In this document: in pieces, positions 1 to 9,225 of the stretch
Numbering within the stretch: the first letter of the stretch is position 1
Layout of the letters: each line of letters starts with the position of its first letter
DNA from: Variovorax sp. TBS-050B
GTDB taxonomy: Bacteria; Pseudomonadota; Gammaproteobacteria; Burkholderiales; Burkholderiaceae_C
Assembly: GCF_029893635.1 (NCBI RefSeq)
Contig: NZ_JARXYR010000002.1
Location: forward strand, 2,951,001-3,015,000
Length of the DNA stretch: 64,000 nucleotides
Reading direction: 5' to 3'
Position numbers and translations under genes: made by a program
The notes under the pieces: model-generated
Databases searched by the model: none
What the model was told of the DNA's origin: nothing
Seen by the model: the letters and a program-made list of their open reading frames with translations, nothing else

Positions 1-863
1 CCGGGCTGCGCGAGGATCTTCAGCACTTCGGCGCCGAGCTTCTGCACCGCGGTATCGGGCGTGGCGGCCGGCGCCATGATGCCGGTCCAGTTCTCGACCT
101 GCAGCTCGGGCATGCCGGCCTCCGCGGTGGTCGGCACCTCGGGCAGCAGCGCATAGCGTGCCTTGCTCGCGATCGCAAGCGCGCGCAGCTTGCCGGCCTT
201 CACGTGCGGAATGGATTCGGGGATGTTCGAGAACACCACGTCGAGTTGGCCGCCGATCAGGTCGGTCATGCAGGGCGCGCCGCCCTTGTAGGGCACATGC
301 TGGATGGCCGACTTGTTGAGGCTGTTGAAGAGCGCGAGCGTGAGATGCGGCGGCGTGCCGCTGCCGCTGGAGCCCGCATTGAGCTTGCGCTCCCTGGCCG
401 CGGCGATCAGGCCCTTCATGTCGCGGATCGGGCTCGCCGCCGGCACCACGATCAGCATCGGGCTGCCCGCGAGCAGCGCCACCGGCCGCAAATCCTTCTG
501 GAAATTGAAGGGCGACTTCGGGAACAGCGTGACGTTGGCCGCATGCGTGAGCGTGATCGCGAGCAGCGTGTAGCCGTCGCCGGGCGCCTTGGCCACCACG
601 TCGGCGCCTATCTGGCCGTTGCCGCCGGGGCGGTTGTCGATCACCACGTTGAGCTTCCAGCGTTCGCCGAGCTGCTGGCCGATCTGGCGCGCCATCGCAT
701 CGGTGAGCCCGCCGGGCGGAAAGGGCACCACGTAGCGCAGCGTGGCGTCCGGCTTCGGATAGTCGCCGCCCTGTGCGCGCGCGAGCGCCGGCCACAGTGC
801 GGCACTCATCGAACCCGCCGCAGCCAGGGCGGCGGTCCCTTGCATCCAATCGCGTCTTTTCAT
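1..863 (-). CDS. Bug/TctC-type tripartite tricarboxylate transporter substrate-binding protein (3' end cut by window)
   Basis: Periplasmic solute-binding protein of the tripartite tricarboxylate transporter (TTT) family. The start at 863 gives a basic N-terminus (MKRRDW) and an alanine-rich signal peptide ending near ALARAQ. The mature part has family features seen by translating the minus strand: PFPPGG after the first strand, the DNRPGG loop, a GSSGSGTPPHL ligand loop and HVPYKGGAP. The last residues lie beyond base 1. It follows the comC-like gene after only 26 bases, so it is probably the last gene read here of the sulfolactate operon. In Chromohalobacter the sulfolactate carrier SlcHFG is a TTT transporter, so an SlcH role is a reasonable inference. 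No membrane subunits are visible in the window. Confidence 0.9.
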   Translation of the reverse strand, partial: MKRRDWMQGTAALAAAGSMSAALWPALARAQGGDYPKPDATLRYVVPFPPGGLTDAMARQIGQQLGERWKLNVVIDNRPGGNGQIGADVVAKAPGDGYTLLAITLTHAANVTLFPKSPFNFQKDLRPVALLAGSPMLIVVPAASPIRDMKGLIAAARERKLNAGSSGSGTPPHLTLALFNSLNKSAIQHVPYKGGAPCMTDLIGGQLDVVFSNIPESIPHVKAGKLRALAIASKARYALLPEVPTTAEAGMPELQVENWTGIMAPAATPDTAVQKLGAEVLKILAQP

Positions 864-889
864 CGTGGGTCTCCTGTTGTTGTCGCTCG

Positions 890-1900
890 TCATGCATCGC
901 GCCCGTGCGCGCGCAATGCCTCGGGCACGTCGATGCCCTCGGCCTCGGCCGCGAGGCGCAGCCGTTCGCGGCGCGCACCCGGCAGGCGCACGCCCTCGTC
1001 GCGCATCATCTCGGCCACCAGCACCTCGACGCGGTCGAGGTAGCTGGCCGAGCCCGCGAGCGCACCGGGATCGATGGCGATGAAGACCTGGCCGATGCGC
1101 GGCCGGTTGCCTTCGTCCTCGAAGAAGCTCGACGCCTCGAAGCCGAACTGCGCGCCGATCAGCGCGGTGACCAGCAGCTCGACCACCAGCGCCAGCATCG
1201 CGCCCTTGGGGCTGGTGGCGGCGCCGATCGGCAGCATCGATCCGGCGAGCGCGGCCTGCGCATCGGTGGTCGGTCGCCCGCCGCGGTCGAGCGCCCAGCC
1301 GGTCGGGATCGGCCGGCCTTCCTTCGCAGCCATCATCACCTTGCCGCGCGCCACCTCCGACAGGCTCAGGTCGATCATCAGCGGCAGTGCGCCGCGACGC
1401 GCGAACACCGCGGCCACCGGGTTGGTGCCGAAGACCGGATGGCGCCCACCCGCGGCCGGCATCGCCGCGGGCGAGTTCGCAAAGCCCAGGCCGACCATGC
1501 CGGCCGCGGCCACGGGACGCAGATGGTCGACCACCACGCCGCAGTGATGGCTCGCGGTGACGCCCGCGATGGCGATGCCGTGCGTGCGTGCGCGGCCGAT
1601 CGCCTCGGCCACCGCCATCTCGCAGGCTTCGAAGGCCAGGCCCTCGTGCGCATCGATCAGCACCGCGCCGCCCCGGGCGTGCCGCACCGTGGGCCGTGCC
1701 GCGCCGTTCACGCGGCCGTTGCGCAGGTGGGTGGCGTACTGCGCGACGCGGCCGAGGCCGTGCGAGCCCAGCCCCTGCGCCTCGGCGAGCACCAGCGCGC
1801 GCGCCGCGGCCGCGGCCATCGCCTCGTTCGCGCCGGCGGCGCGCAATGCGCCGGCCACCACCTGGCGCGCCTGCGCCAGCGTCATCCGCACGGCCGTCAT
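890..1900 (-). CDS. comC: ComC-like (R)-sulfolactate dehydrogenase (malate/L-lactate dehydrogenase, Ldh_2 family)
   Basis: A 336-residue NAD(P)-dependent dehydrogenase of the Ldh_2 family, a fold distinct from classical lactate dehydrogenase. Family landmarks are LGSHGLGR near residue 44, the SHHCGVVVDH segment near 117-126 with candidate catalytic histidines, and FGTNPVA near 150. The start ATG overlaps the stop of the upstream D-2-hydroxyacid dehydrogenase gene (ATGA), so the two are translationally coupled. Next to suyAB and a second dehydrogenase, the best reading is reduction of sulfopyruvate to (R)-sulfolactate, the substrate of SuyAB. The family call is firm. The substrate is inferred from context; ureidoglycolate, malate or other 2-hydroxyacids remain possible. 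Confidence 0.85.
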   Translation of the reverse strand: MTAVRMTLAQARQVVAGALRAAGANEAMAAAAARALVLAEAQGLGSHGLGRVAQYATHLRNGRVNGAARPTVRHARGGAVLIDAHEGLAFEACEMAVAEAIGRARTHGIAIAGVTASHHCGVVVDHLRPVAAAGMVGLGFANSPAAMPAAGGRHPVFGTNPVAAVFARRGALPLMIDLSLSEVARGKVMMAAKEGRPIPTGWALDRGGRPTTDAQAALAGSMLPIGAATSPKGAMLALVVELLVTALIGAQFGFEASSFFEDEGNRPRIGQVFIAIDPGALAGSASYLDRVEVLVAEMMRDEGVRLPGARRERLRLAAEAEGIDVPEALRAHGRDA

Positions 1901-2826
1901 GGCGCGAGCGCCTCCAGCACGCGGTCGGCGATCAGGCCGCTCACGCGCTCGTTCGATTCCGCGGTCACGCCGGCGATGTGCGGCGTCAAGAGCAGGTTCG
2001 GGCAGCCCTCGAAGTGCGGGCTCGCGGCGAGCGGCTCGGCATCGAACACGTCGAGCGCCGCGCCGCCGAGCCGGCCGGCGCGGAGCGCCCCGGCCACCGC
2101 CTGCTCGTCGACGATGCCGCCGCGCGAGGTGTTGACCAGCACCGCGCCGTCCTTCATGGCCGCGATGCGCGCGGCGTGGAACAGGTTGCGCGTGCCCTCG
2201 ACCAGCGGCACGTGCAGGCTGACCACGTCGCTCTGCGCGAGCAGGGCCTCGAGCCCGAGCGGCTGCGTGCGCGCGGCGGCGAAGGCCGGATGGCCGGCGT
2301 CCATCATCGCGTCGAAGGCCACGGTGCGCATGCCCAGCGCCTGCGCGAGCCGCGCGGTCAGCTGGCCGATGGCGCCGAAGCCCACGAGGCCGAGCGTCTT
2401 GCCCGCGGTCTCGCGGCCGTTCGAGAGCGCGGTGCGCGGCCAGCGGCCGGCCGCCACCTCGGCGGTCGAGGCGTAGGCACCGCGCAGCAGCAGCATCGCG
2501 CTCGCGATCACGTACTCGGCCACGCTCAGCGCATTCGCGCCCGTGGCCGGGATCACGCGGATGCCGCGCGCCTCGCAGGCCGCCACGTCGATGTTGTCGA
2601 GCCCGACGCCCAGGCGGCCGACCACCTTGCAGTGCGCGAGCGCCGCCAGCAGTTCGCCGCGCACCTGCGTGCGGTTGCGCACGATCAGCGCCCGCGCGCG
2701 GCGCGCCTCGTCGAAGAGCCGCGCGGGGTCGTCGACCAGCGCCGGGTCGTAGTGCACGTCGTGCTGCGCGCGCAGCCGCTCGACGGCCGCGGCGTCCATG
2801 AACTCCGCGATCACGATTCTCTGCAT
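1897..2826 (-). CDS. slcC: SlcC-like (S)-sulfolactate dehydrogenase (D-isomer-specific 2-hydroxyacid dehydrogenase)
   Basis: A 309-residue NAD-dependent 2-hydroxyacid dehydrogenase resembling phosphoglycerate dehydrogenase. The Rossmann motif GFGAIG lies at about residues 149-154. The catalytic arginine is in NTSRGGIVDE and the catalytic histidine in LLTPHIAG near the C-terminus. It starts 15 bases after the suyB stop and overlaps the next gene by four bases, so it is inside the operon. In Chromohalobacter salexigens SlcC oxidises (S)-sulfolactate to sulfopyruvate. With ComC this interconverts the enantiomers so that both can be cleaved. The same gene order here supports that role, although sequence alone would only give a generic 2-hydroxyacid dehydrogenase. 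Confidence 0.85.
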   Translation of the reverse strand: MQRIVIAEFMDAAAVERLRAQHDVHYDPALVDDPARLFDEARRARALIVRNRTQVRGELLAALAHCKVVGRLGVGLDNIDVAACEARGIRVIPATGANALSVAEYVIASAMLLLRGAYASTAEVAAGRWPRTALSNGRETAGKTLGLVGFGAIGQLTARLAQALGMRTVAFDAMMDAGHPAFAAARTQPLGLEALLAQSDVVSLHVPLVEGTRNLFHAARIAAMKDGAVLVNTSRGGIVDEQAVAGALRAGRLGGAALDVFDAEPLAASPHFEGCPNLLLTPHIAGVTAESNERVSGLIADRVLEALAP

Positions 2827-2841
2827 GATGCCGCTCCGGCC

Positions 2842-4017
2842 TCAGGCCGATTCGTAGAGCCGCGTCAGCACGAACTCGCGATGGCCCAGCGCCTCGGCCG
2901 CGGTGAGCCGGCCGTTGGCGGTGCGCAGCATGCACTCGAGCAACCGGTCGCCAGCCTGGTCGAGCGTGATCTCGCGCTGCAGCAGGCCCGAGGTGTCGAC
3001 GTCGATGTGCTCGCTCATCAGCCGCACGGTGCGCGGGTTGGCGCAGATCTTGATGACCGGCAGGATCGGGTTGCCGATCACGTTGCCCTGGCCCGTGGGG
3101 AAGAAGTGCACCGCATAGCCCGAGGCCGCGCACAGCGTCACCATCTCGGCCGCCGCGCTCGATGAGTCCATGAACCACAGGCCCGGGCCGGTGGGCACCT
3201 CGGCCTTGTCGAGCACGCCGTCGACCATGCACTTCTTGCCGATCTTCTGGATGTTGCCGAGCGCCTTTTCCTCGATGGTGGTGAGGCCGCCCGCGATGTT
3301 GCCCTTGGTGGGCTGCGAGTCCGACAGGTCGCTGGTCTTATGGCGGTTGATCATGTCCTGGTAGCGGTTGAACATGAACATGAAGCGCTCCTTCACGTCG
3401 GGCGTGCGGCAGCGCTCGGCCACGATGCGTTCGCCGCCCGTGATCTCGGAGGTTTCGCCGAAGACCAGCGTGTTGCCGGTCTCGTAGAGCTTGTCGAAGG
3501 CGTTGCCCACGGTGGGATTGGAGCCGCAGCCCGAGGTGGTGTCGCTCTCGCCGCACTTGGTCGAGACCCAGAGCTCGCCGATGGCGCAGACCTCGCGCTG
3601 CTTCTCGCTGGCCCACTGCACGTACTTGCGCGCGGCCTTCGACGCCTTCATGATCGTCTCGTGGTCGCCGTGGCCCTCGATGCCGAAGCCCACCACCGGC
3701 TTGCCGGTGGCGGCGATGCCGTCGACCACCTTCTTCGTCCAGCCGTCCTCGATGCCGATCACCACCACCGCCGCCACGTTCGGGTTGCAGCCGGTGCCGA
3801 TCAGGGTGCGGAAGTGCAGTTCGAGGTCGGCGCCGAACTGCAGCCGGCCATAGGGATGCGGGATCGCGAGCGTGCCCTTGATGTTGTGCGCCACGGCCTC
3901 GGCCGCGGCATTGGACAGGTCGTCGAGCGGCAGCACGATCACGTGGTTGCGCACGCCGACGCGGCCGTTTTCGCGGCGGTAGCCGAGGAAGGTGGTGTCG
4001 TTGGAAATGGCGGACAT
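2842..4017 (-). CDS. suyB: (2R)-sulfolactate sulfo-lyase subunit beta
   Basis: Large catalytic subunit (391 residues) of sulfolactate sulfo-lyase, which splits (R)-sulfolactate to pyruvate and sulfite in the cytoplasm. It belongs to the UxaA/altronate dehydratase superfamily. The N-terminal [15 protein letters not shown] block, the [13 protein letters not shown] segment, CGESDTTSG near residue 157 and the long [16 protein letters not shown] stretch closely match what I remember of SuyB from Paracoccus and Chromohalobacter. The C-terminal [16 protein letters not shown] block is also typical. The length equals the usual length. The small subunit gene suyA lies 54 bases upstream and is co-directional. 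An altronate or galactarate dehydratase is less likely because those proteins usually differ in these blocks and sit with sugar-acid genes. Confidence 0.93.
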   Translation of the reverse strand: MSAISNDTTFLGYRRENGRVGVRNHVIVLPLDDLSNAAAEAVAHNIKGTLAIPHPYGRLQFGADLELHFRTLIGTGCNPNVAAVVVIGIEDGWTKKVVDGIAATGKPVVGFGIEGHGDHETIMKASKAARKYVQWASEKQREVCAIGELWVSTKCGESDTTSGCGSNPTVGNAFDKLYETGNTLVFGETSEITGGERIVAERCRTPDVKERFMFMFNRYQDMINRHKTSDLSDSQPTKGNIAGGLTTIEEKALGNIQKIGKKCMVDGVLDKAEVPTGPGLWFMDSSSAAAEMVTLCAASGYAVHFFPTGQGNVIGNPILPVIKICANPRTVRLMSEHIDVDTSGLLQREITLDQAGDRLLECMLRTANGRLTAAEALGHREFVLTRLYESA

Positions 4018-4071
4018 GGCTTTTCTCTCAGGGTTCGGTTCGTGGGGAGGGGAGGGAGGGCGTGCGGCGGG

Positions 4072-4353
4072 TTACCAGCGCTTGGTCTTGATGTTCTGCA
4101 CGTGGGCGTGCTCGCCGGCCTTGATCGGTGCGACCACGCGGCCCATGTCGATGCCGTACTTCCACACCGTGTCGCCCGGTGACATGTCCTTGAGCGCGAC
4201 CTTGTGGCCGATCGGGATGTCCTGGCGCGCGTCCACGCTGGTCATCTTGTCCTCGTCCATGATCCAGCCGTTGAGCGCCATGCCGGCCTTCACGCCCTCG
4301 ACCACCACGACGGCCACGGTGTCGCGCGCGTCGTGCAATACGAAATGAATCAT
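4072..4353 (-). CDS. suyA: (2R)-sulfolactate sulfo-lyase subunit alpha
   Basis: A 93-residue protein made of one SAF-type domain, the small subunit of the UxaA-like sulfo-lyase. Visible family features are the start MIHFVLHDARDTVAVVVV, GWIMDED near residue 30, the DIPIGHKVAL segment and a C-terminal GEHAHVQNIKTKRW. It is the first gene of the leftward operon suyA-suyB-slcC-comC-tctC. The divergent GntR gene starts 117 bases away, and a palindromic site lies between them. The expected role is assembly with SuyB to cleave sulfolactate. Confidence 0.92.
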   Translation of the reverse strand: MIHFVLHDARDTVAVVVVEGVKAGMALNGWIMDEDKMTSVDARQDIPIGHKVALKDMSPGDTVWKYGIDMGRVVAPIKAGEHAHVQNIKTKRW

Positions 4354-4421
4354 CGCTCTTGTCTCCTGTTGATGTGGGGGTGCGGGCAGTGTCGGGCGGC
4401 CCTTTTCCGAGAGTCAAACGG

Positions 4422-4435
4422 GTCATCTAGATGAC
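4422..4435. promoter_or_regulatory. Perfect 14-bp palindrome, probable operator of the divergent GntR regulator
   Basis: GTCATCTAGATGAC is a perfect inverted repeat with centre TCTAGA. It lies in the 117-bp spacer between the divergent suyA (start 4353) and gntR-type gene (start 4471), about 35 bases from the regulator's start codon. GntR/HutC dimers bind short palindromes in such positions, so autoregulation plus control of the suy operon is inferred. Binding is not shown by sequence. Confidence 0.6.
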
Positions 4436-4470
4436 TTGAAGGACCTCGGCCCCACCCACACAATCGCGCC

Positions 4471-5250
4471 ATGCCTCGCCCAGCGCCTGCCCCCGCCGCC
4501 TGCGGCTTCGCGCCGATATCGCCCGATGCGGCGGGCGCGCCGCTGTACCGCGCGGTCAAGCGCGCGCTGCTGCAGGCCATCGAGTCGGGGCGCTGCCCGG
4601 CCGGCGCGGCGCTGCCGAGCGAGGCCGAGCTGGCCGCGGCCTTCGGCGTGTCGATCGGCACGCTGCGCCATGCCACCGACGACCTCGTGGCCGAGCACAT
4701 CCTCGTGCGGCGGCAGGGCAGGGGAACCTTCGTCGCGGTGCACAACGCCGACCGCTTCATGTTCCAGTTCTTCCACGTCGAACGCGGCGACGGGCTCCGG
4801 CAGGCGCCGCAGGTCGAGCTCGTGGCCTACGAGCGCGTGCGCATGGAGGAAGAGCCCGCGCAGGCGCTGGGCCTGAGGACGGGCGAACCCGCGATCCAGA
4901 TCGACAACCGGCTGCTGCTGCAGGGGCGCGCGGTGATCCACGACCGGCTCACGCTGCCCGCGCTGCTGTTCAAGGGCCTGACCGAGAAGCGCTTCCGCGA
5001 GCGCGCGAGCACCATCTACCACCTCTACCAGACCGAGTTCGGCATCACGGTGACGCGCGCCAGCGAGCGCACGCGCGCGGTGATCGCCGACCGGCAGGCG
5101 GTGCGCATGCTCGGCGTCGCGCCGGGCGCGGCCGTGATGCAGGTGCGGCGCACCGCGTTGAGCTTCGGCGACAAGCCGGTGGAGTACCGCGTCTCGACCA
5201 TCAACACGGCGCACCACGAGTACGTGCAGCTGCTGTCGCGCCCGGCCTGA
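4471..5250 (+). CDS. GntR-family (HutC/UTRA) regulator of the sulfolactate operon
   Basis: A 259-residue repressor-type regulator. Residues about 25-90 form a winged helix-turn-helix (PLYRAVKRALLQAIESGR, LPSEAELAAAFGVS, LRHATDDL, RRQGRGTFVA). Residues about 100-250 match a UTRA effector domain (IDNRLLLQGRAVIHDRLTLP, EFGITVTRASERTRAVIADR). It is divergent from suyA with a palindrome in between, so control of sulfolactate breakdown by a pathway metabolite is likely. The exact effector cannot be read from sequence. Confidence 0.9.
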   Translation: MPRPAPAPAACGFAPISPDAAGAPLYRAVKRALLQAIESGRCPAGAALPSEAELAAAFGVSIGTLRHATDDLVAEHILVRRQGRGTFVAVHNADRFMFQFFHVERGDGLRQAPQVELVAYERVRMEEEPAQALGLRTGEPAIQIDNRLLLQGRAVIHDRLTLPALLFKGLTEKRFRERASTIYHLYQTEFGITVTRASERTRAVIADRQAVRMLGVAPGAAVMQVRRTALSFGDKPVEYRVSTINTAHHEYVQLLSRPA

Positions 5251-5259
5251 GCGCGGGCT

Positions 5260-6195
5260 TCAGGGCAGCGGTGCGACGGCCCCGCGCGGCACGCTCGCGC
5301 CGCAGTGGCGCAGGAAATCGGTGGTCGCGCGGCCGAGCAGCTTGTCGCGGTGCATCACGGTGGCGAGCCTGCGGGTGCCGGCGGGCAGCTTGGTGCGCAG
5401 CTCGATCAGGTGGCCGTCCTCGAGCGCCTGCGCGACCGTGTAGCGCGAGAGGCAGGCCAGGCCGGTGCCGGAGGCCACCACGCGCTTGATCGCCTCGGTG
5501 CTGCCGAGCTCGAAGCCCACGTGCACCTGCTCGAGGTTCTGGATCAGCCAGGCGTCGGTGACCTGCCGCGTGCCCGAGCCGTGCTCGCGCAGCACCCAGG
5601 TGGCCTGCGACAGCTGCCGGTGCGTGGCGACGCGGCCCGCGAGCGGATGGCCGGGTGCGGCCACGATCACGAGCTCGTCGGTGCGCCAGGCGCGCACCAC
5701 GAGGTCGGGGTGGGTCTGCGGCCCCTCGATGAAGCCCACGTCCACGTCGAAGCGCGCGACCGCGTCGATCACGTCGCGCGTGTTGGCGATGTGCAGGTGC
5801 ACCTGGCTCTGCGGATGCAGCGCGGTCCATTGCGAGACGCGCTCGGGCAGCAGGTACTCGCCGATGGTGAAGCTGGCCGCCACGCGCAGCGGCGCCGCAT
5901 GTTCGCCGCTGAAGAGCGCCTGCACCTCGGTGGCCTGGTCGAGCAGCGCCTGCGCCTTGGGCAGCAGCGCGCGGCCGTTCTCGTTGAGTGCCAGCCGTCG
6001 GCCGATGCGGTCGAAGAGCAGCGCGCCGACCGAGGCCTCGAGGTCGGCCAGCGCGCTGCTCGCGGCCGACTGCGAGCGCGCGATGCGGTCGGCCGCGGCG
6101 CGCGTGCTGCCCTCGCGCGCGGTGGCGACGAAGACTTCGAGCTGGCGCAGGTTGAGGCGCAGGCGGCTGGTGGGCTGATCTGGTTTTCCGGTCAT
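5260..6195 (-). CDS. LysR-family regulator, YeiE-like, divergent from soeABC
   Basis: A 311-residue LysR-type regulator. The start MTGKPDQPTS at 6195 is preferred over an upstream start at 6282 because the helix-turn-helix (RQLEVFVATAREGSTRAAAD, SQSAASSALADLEASVGALL) then begins near residue 15. The effector domain has IGEYLLPE, DVGFIEGPQ, LREHGSGTR and the GSTEAIKRVVASGTGLACLS segment, which resembles Escherichia coli YeiE. YeiE homologues have been linked to sulfite sensing. The divergent position to a sulfite dehydrogenase operon fits that role. The regulation itself is inferred. Confidence 0.85.
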   Translation of the reverse strand: MTGKPDQPTSRLRLNLRQLEVFVATAREGSTRAAADRIARSQSAASSALADLEASVGALLFDRIGRRLALNENGRALLPKAQALLDQATEVQALFSGEHAAPLRVAASFTIGEYLLPERVSQWTALHPQSQVHLHIANTRDVIDAVARFDVDVGFIEGPQTHPDLVVRAWRTDELVIVAAPGHPLAGRVATHRQLSQATWVLREHGSGTRQVTDAWLIQNLEQVHVGFELGSTEAIKRVVASGTGLACLSRYTVAQALEDGHLIELRTKLPAGTRRLATVMHRDKLLGRATTDFLRHCGASVPRGAVAPLP

Positions 6196-6270
6196 CGTAA
6201 GCAATATTCTGCGCTTTTCCGTTCGATCGATGCTGCCTACGATTGGCTGCGCCACGCCTGAAAACAAAAG

Positions 6271-6276
6271 AAGGAG
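6271..6276 (+). promoter_or_regulatory. Ribosome binding site that decides the soeA start
   Basis: AAGGAG sits eight bases before the GTG at 6285. The longer alternative, a TTG at 6243, has no comparable site and would add 14 residues that do not look like the family. Confidence 0.7.
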
Positions 6277-6284
6277 CGCCACCC

Positions 6285-9225
6285 GTGTTCAGCTTCCTGT
6301 CCCGCGAGCCCGTGCACGATCCGCTGGCGGCGCCCACGCCGACCGACCAGACCGAGGTCAAGACCACCACCTGCTACATGTGCGCCTGCCGCTGCGGCAT
6401 CCGCGTGCACCTGCGCGAGGGCGAGCACGGGCCGGAGGTGCGCTACATCGACGGCAACCCCGCGCATCCGCTCAACAAGGGCGTGATCTGCGCCAAGGGC
6501 TCGTCGGGCATCATGAAGCAGGTCTCGCCCGCGCGGCTCACGCAGCCGCTCTTGCGCAAGCCCGGCAGCGAACGCGGTGCCGGCGAGTTCGAACCGATCA
6601 GCTGGGAGCGCGCGTTCGAATTGCTGACCGAGCGGCTCGCGAAGATCCGGGCCACCGACCCGAAGAGGTTCGCGCTCTTCACCGGGCGCGACCAGATGCA
6701 GGCGCTCACGGGCCTGTTCGCGCGCCAGTTCGGCACGCCCAACTACGCGGCGCACGGCGGCTTCTGCTCGGTCAACATGGCGGCCGGCATGATCTACACC
6801 GTGGGCGGCAGCTTCTGGGAGTTCGGCGGGCCCGACCTCGACCGCGCCAAGCTGTTCGTGATGATCGGCACCGCCGAGGACCACCACAGCAACCCGATGA
6901 AGATCGCGCTCGGCAAGTTCAAGCGCGAGGGCGGGCGCTTCATCTCGATCAATCCGGTGCGCACCGGCTATTCGGCGATTGCCGACGAATGGATCCCGAT
7001 CAAGCCCGGCACCGACGGCGCGCTCTTCATGGCGCTGCTGCACGAACTGATCGCGGCGAACCTGATCGACCATGCCTTCCTGAAGCGCTTCACCAACGCG
7101 CCGCAGCTCGTGGTGCTCGACGAGGGCGAGCGCGAGGGCCTGTTCGCCTTCGATCCCGAGCGCGGTCCGCCGGGCGACGGGCGCAACCCGCACAACAAGC
7201 TGATCTGGGACCGCGCCGACGGCACCGCCAAGCCGGCCTACCCCGAAGGCATCGGCGAATGGTGCGATCCCGCGCTCGAAGGCCACTACACGCTGGCCGA
7301 CGGCACGCGCGTGGCGCCTTCGTTCCAGCTGCTGCGCGAGCGCGTGGCGAGCTGCACGCCGGAATGGGCCGAGGCGATCACGGGCATCGATGCCGCGCGC
7401 ATCCGCAAGCTCGCGCGCGAGATGGGCGAGACCGCGCTGCAGCAGGCCTTCGAGCTGCCGATCCCCTGGACCGACGCCTGGGGCAAGCAGCATGCGACCA
7501 CGCAGGCGCGGCCCGTGGCCTTCCATGCGATGCGCGGGCTGGCGGCGCATTCCAACGGCTTCCAGACCGTGCGCGCGCTCGCGGTGCTGATGAGCGTGCT
7601 CGGCACCATCGACGCGCCGGGCGGCTTCCGCCACAAGGCGCCGTACCCGCGCCACATCGTGCCCAACTACCGGGCCTTCAACGACCCCGGCATGATCCAG
7701 CCGAACACGCCGCTCAATGCCGCGCCGCTGGGCTTTCCGGCCAGCCCGGACGAGCTGGCGATCAACCCCGACGGCTCGCCGATCCGCATCGACCATGCGT
7801 TCTCGTGGGAGCATCCGCTGTCGGCGCACGGGCTGATGCACAACGTGATCACCAACGCCGTGAAAGGCGACCCGTACCGCATCGACACGCTGCTGATCTT
7901 CATGGCCAACATGGCCTGGAACTCGAGCATGAACACCACGGCGGTGCGCGAGATGCTCAACCGCAAGGACGAGGCGGGCGAGTACATGATCCCCTTCCTC
8001 GTGGTCTGCGACGCCTTCCAGAGCGAGACCGTGGCTTTCGCCGACCTGGTGCTGCCCGACACCACCTACCTCGAGCGGCACGACGTGATGAGCATGCTCG
8101 ACCGGCCGATCTCGGAGTTCGACGGGCCGGTCGATTCGGTGCGCATCCCGGTGGTGCCGCCGACGGGGCAGTGCAAGCCCTTCCAGGAGGTGCTGATCGA
8201 GCTCGCCTCGCGGCTCCGGCTTCCGGCCTTCACCACGCCCGAGGGCGGCCGCAGGTTCGCCGACTATCCCGACTTCGTCGTCAACTTCCAGCCGCAGCCC
8301 GGCATCGGCTTCCTGATGGGCTGGCGCGGCAAGGACGGCACCGAGCACCTGCGCGGCGAGCCCAATCCGAAGCAGTGGGAGGCTTATGCGCAGAACAACT
8401 GCGTGTTCCAGTACCACATGCCCGAGGCCATGCACTACATGCGCAACTGGAACCGCGCCTACCTCGACTTCGCGAAGGACAAGGGCTGGCGACAGCGCAA
8501 CGACCGCGGTGCAGCTCGCGCTCTACTCCGACACGCTTCAGAGCTTCCGCCTCGCGGCCCAGGGCAAGACCCCCGGGCGCCAACCCCCCGAGGCCCTGCG
8601 CGAGCGCATCGCCACCTACTTCGATCCGCTGCCTTTCTGGTATCCGCCGCTCGAAGAGGCATCGACCGACCTCGCGGCCTTTCCGCTCAACGCGATCACC
8701 CAGCGGCCGATGGCGATGTACCACTCCTGGGATTCGCAGAACGCGTGGCTGCGGCAGATCCACAGCCACAACTACCTGCATGTGAACCCCGCCACCGCCA
8801 CCGCCGCGGGCATCGCGGACGGCGGCTGGTGCTGGGTCGAGAGCCAGTGGGGCCGCGTGCGCTGCATGCTGCGCTACAGCGAGGCGGTCGAGCCCGGCAC
8901 CGTGTGGACCTGGAACGCGATCGGCAAGGCCGACGGCGCCTGGCAGCTCGCGCCTGGCGCGGACGAGGCGCGCAAGGGCTTCCTGCTCAACCACCTGATC
9001 AGCGAGGAGCTGCCGTGCGCGGGCACCGCGAGCGGCCGCATCAGCAACTCCGATCCGGTCACCGGACAGGCGGGCTGGTACGACGTGCGCGTGCGCATCC
9101 GGCCGGCCGAACCCGGCGAGCCCGAAGAGAGCTTTCCGCAGTTCGCGCGCATGCCGGCGGCGCCGGGCGTGCTCGGCAAGGCGGCGAACGTGGTGGCGTA
9201 TTTCGCGGGGAGGGCGAAGAAATGA
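6285..9225 (+). pseudogene. soeA: SoeA, molybdopterin subunit of cytoplasmic sulfite dehydrogenase, with a one-base frameshift
   Basis: Catalytic subunit of the SoeABC sulfite-oxidising complex (DMSO-reductase superfamily). GTG start at 6285. An N-terminal iron-sulfur motif CYMCACRCG is followed by VICAKGSSG. The HGGFCSVN segment places Cys161 as a likely molybdenum ligand. Later blocks include DLVLPDTTYLERHDV, and the C-terminal molybdopterin-binding domain has AMYHSWDSQNAWL. The frame breaks at about 8502-8509: upstream reads to KGWRQRND, and the continuation VQLALYSDTLQ is one frame later. Removing one base in GACCGCGG would give an uninterrupted 979-residue protein, the usual size. Both sides are well conserved, so this is either a very recent mutation or a sequence error. 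The stop overlaps the soeB start (ATGA). Formate dehydrogenase or polysulfide reductase are less likely alternatives. Confidence 0.85.

Noticed and set aside
2842..4353. Altronate or galactarate dehydratase (UxaA/GarD) for the suyAB pair
   Set aside because: The [16 protein letters not shown] and [12 protein letters not shown] blocks and the two neighbouring 2-hydroxyacid dehydrogenases fit sulfolactate sulfo-lyase better.
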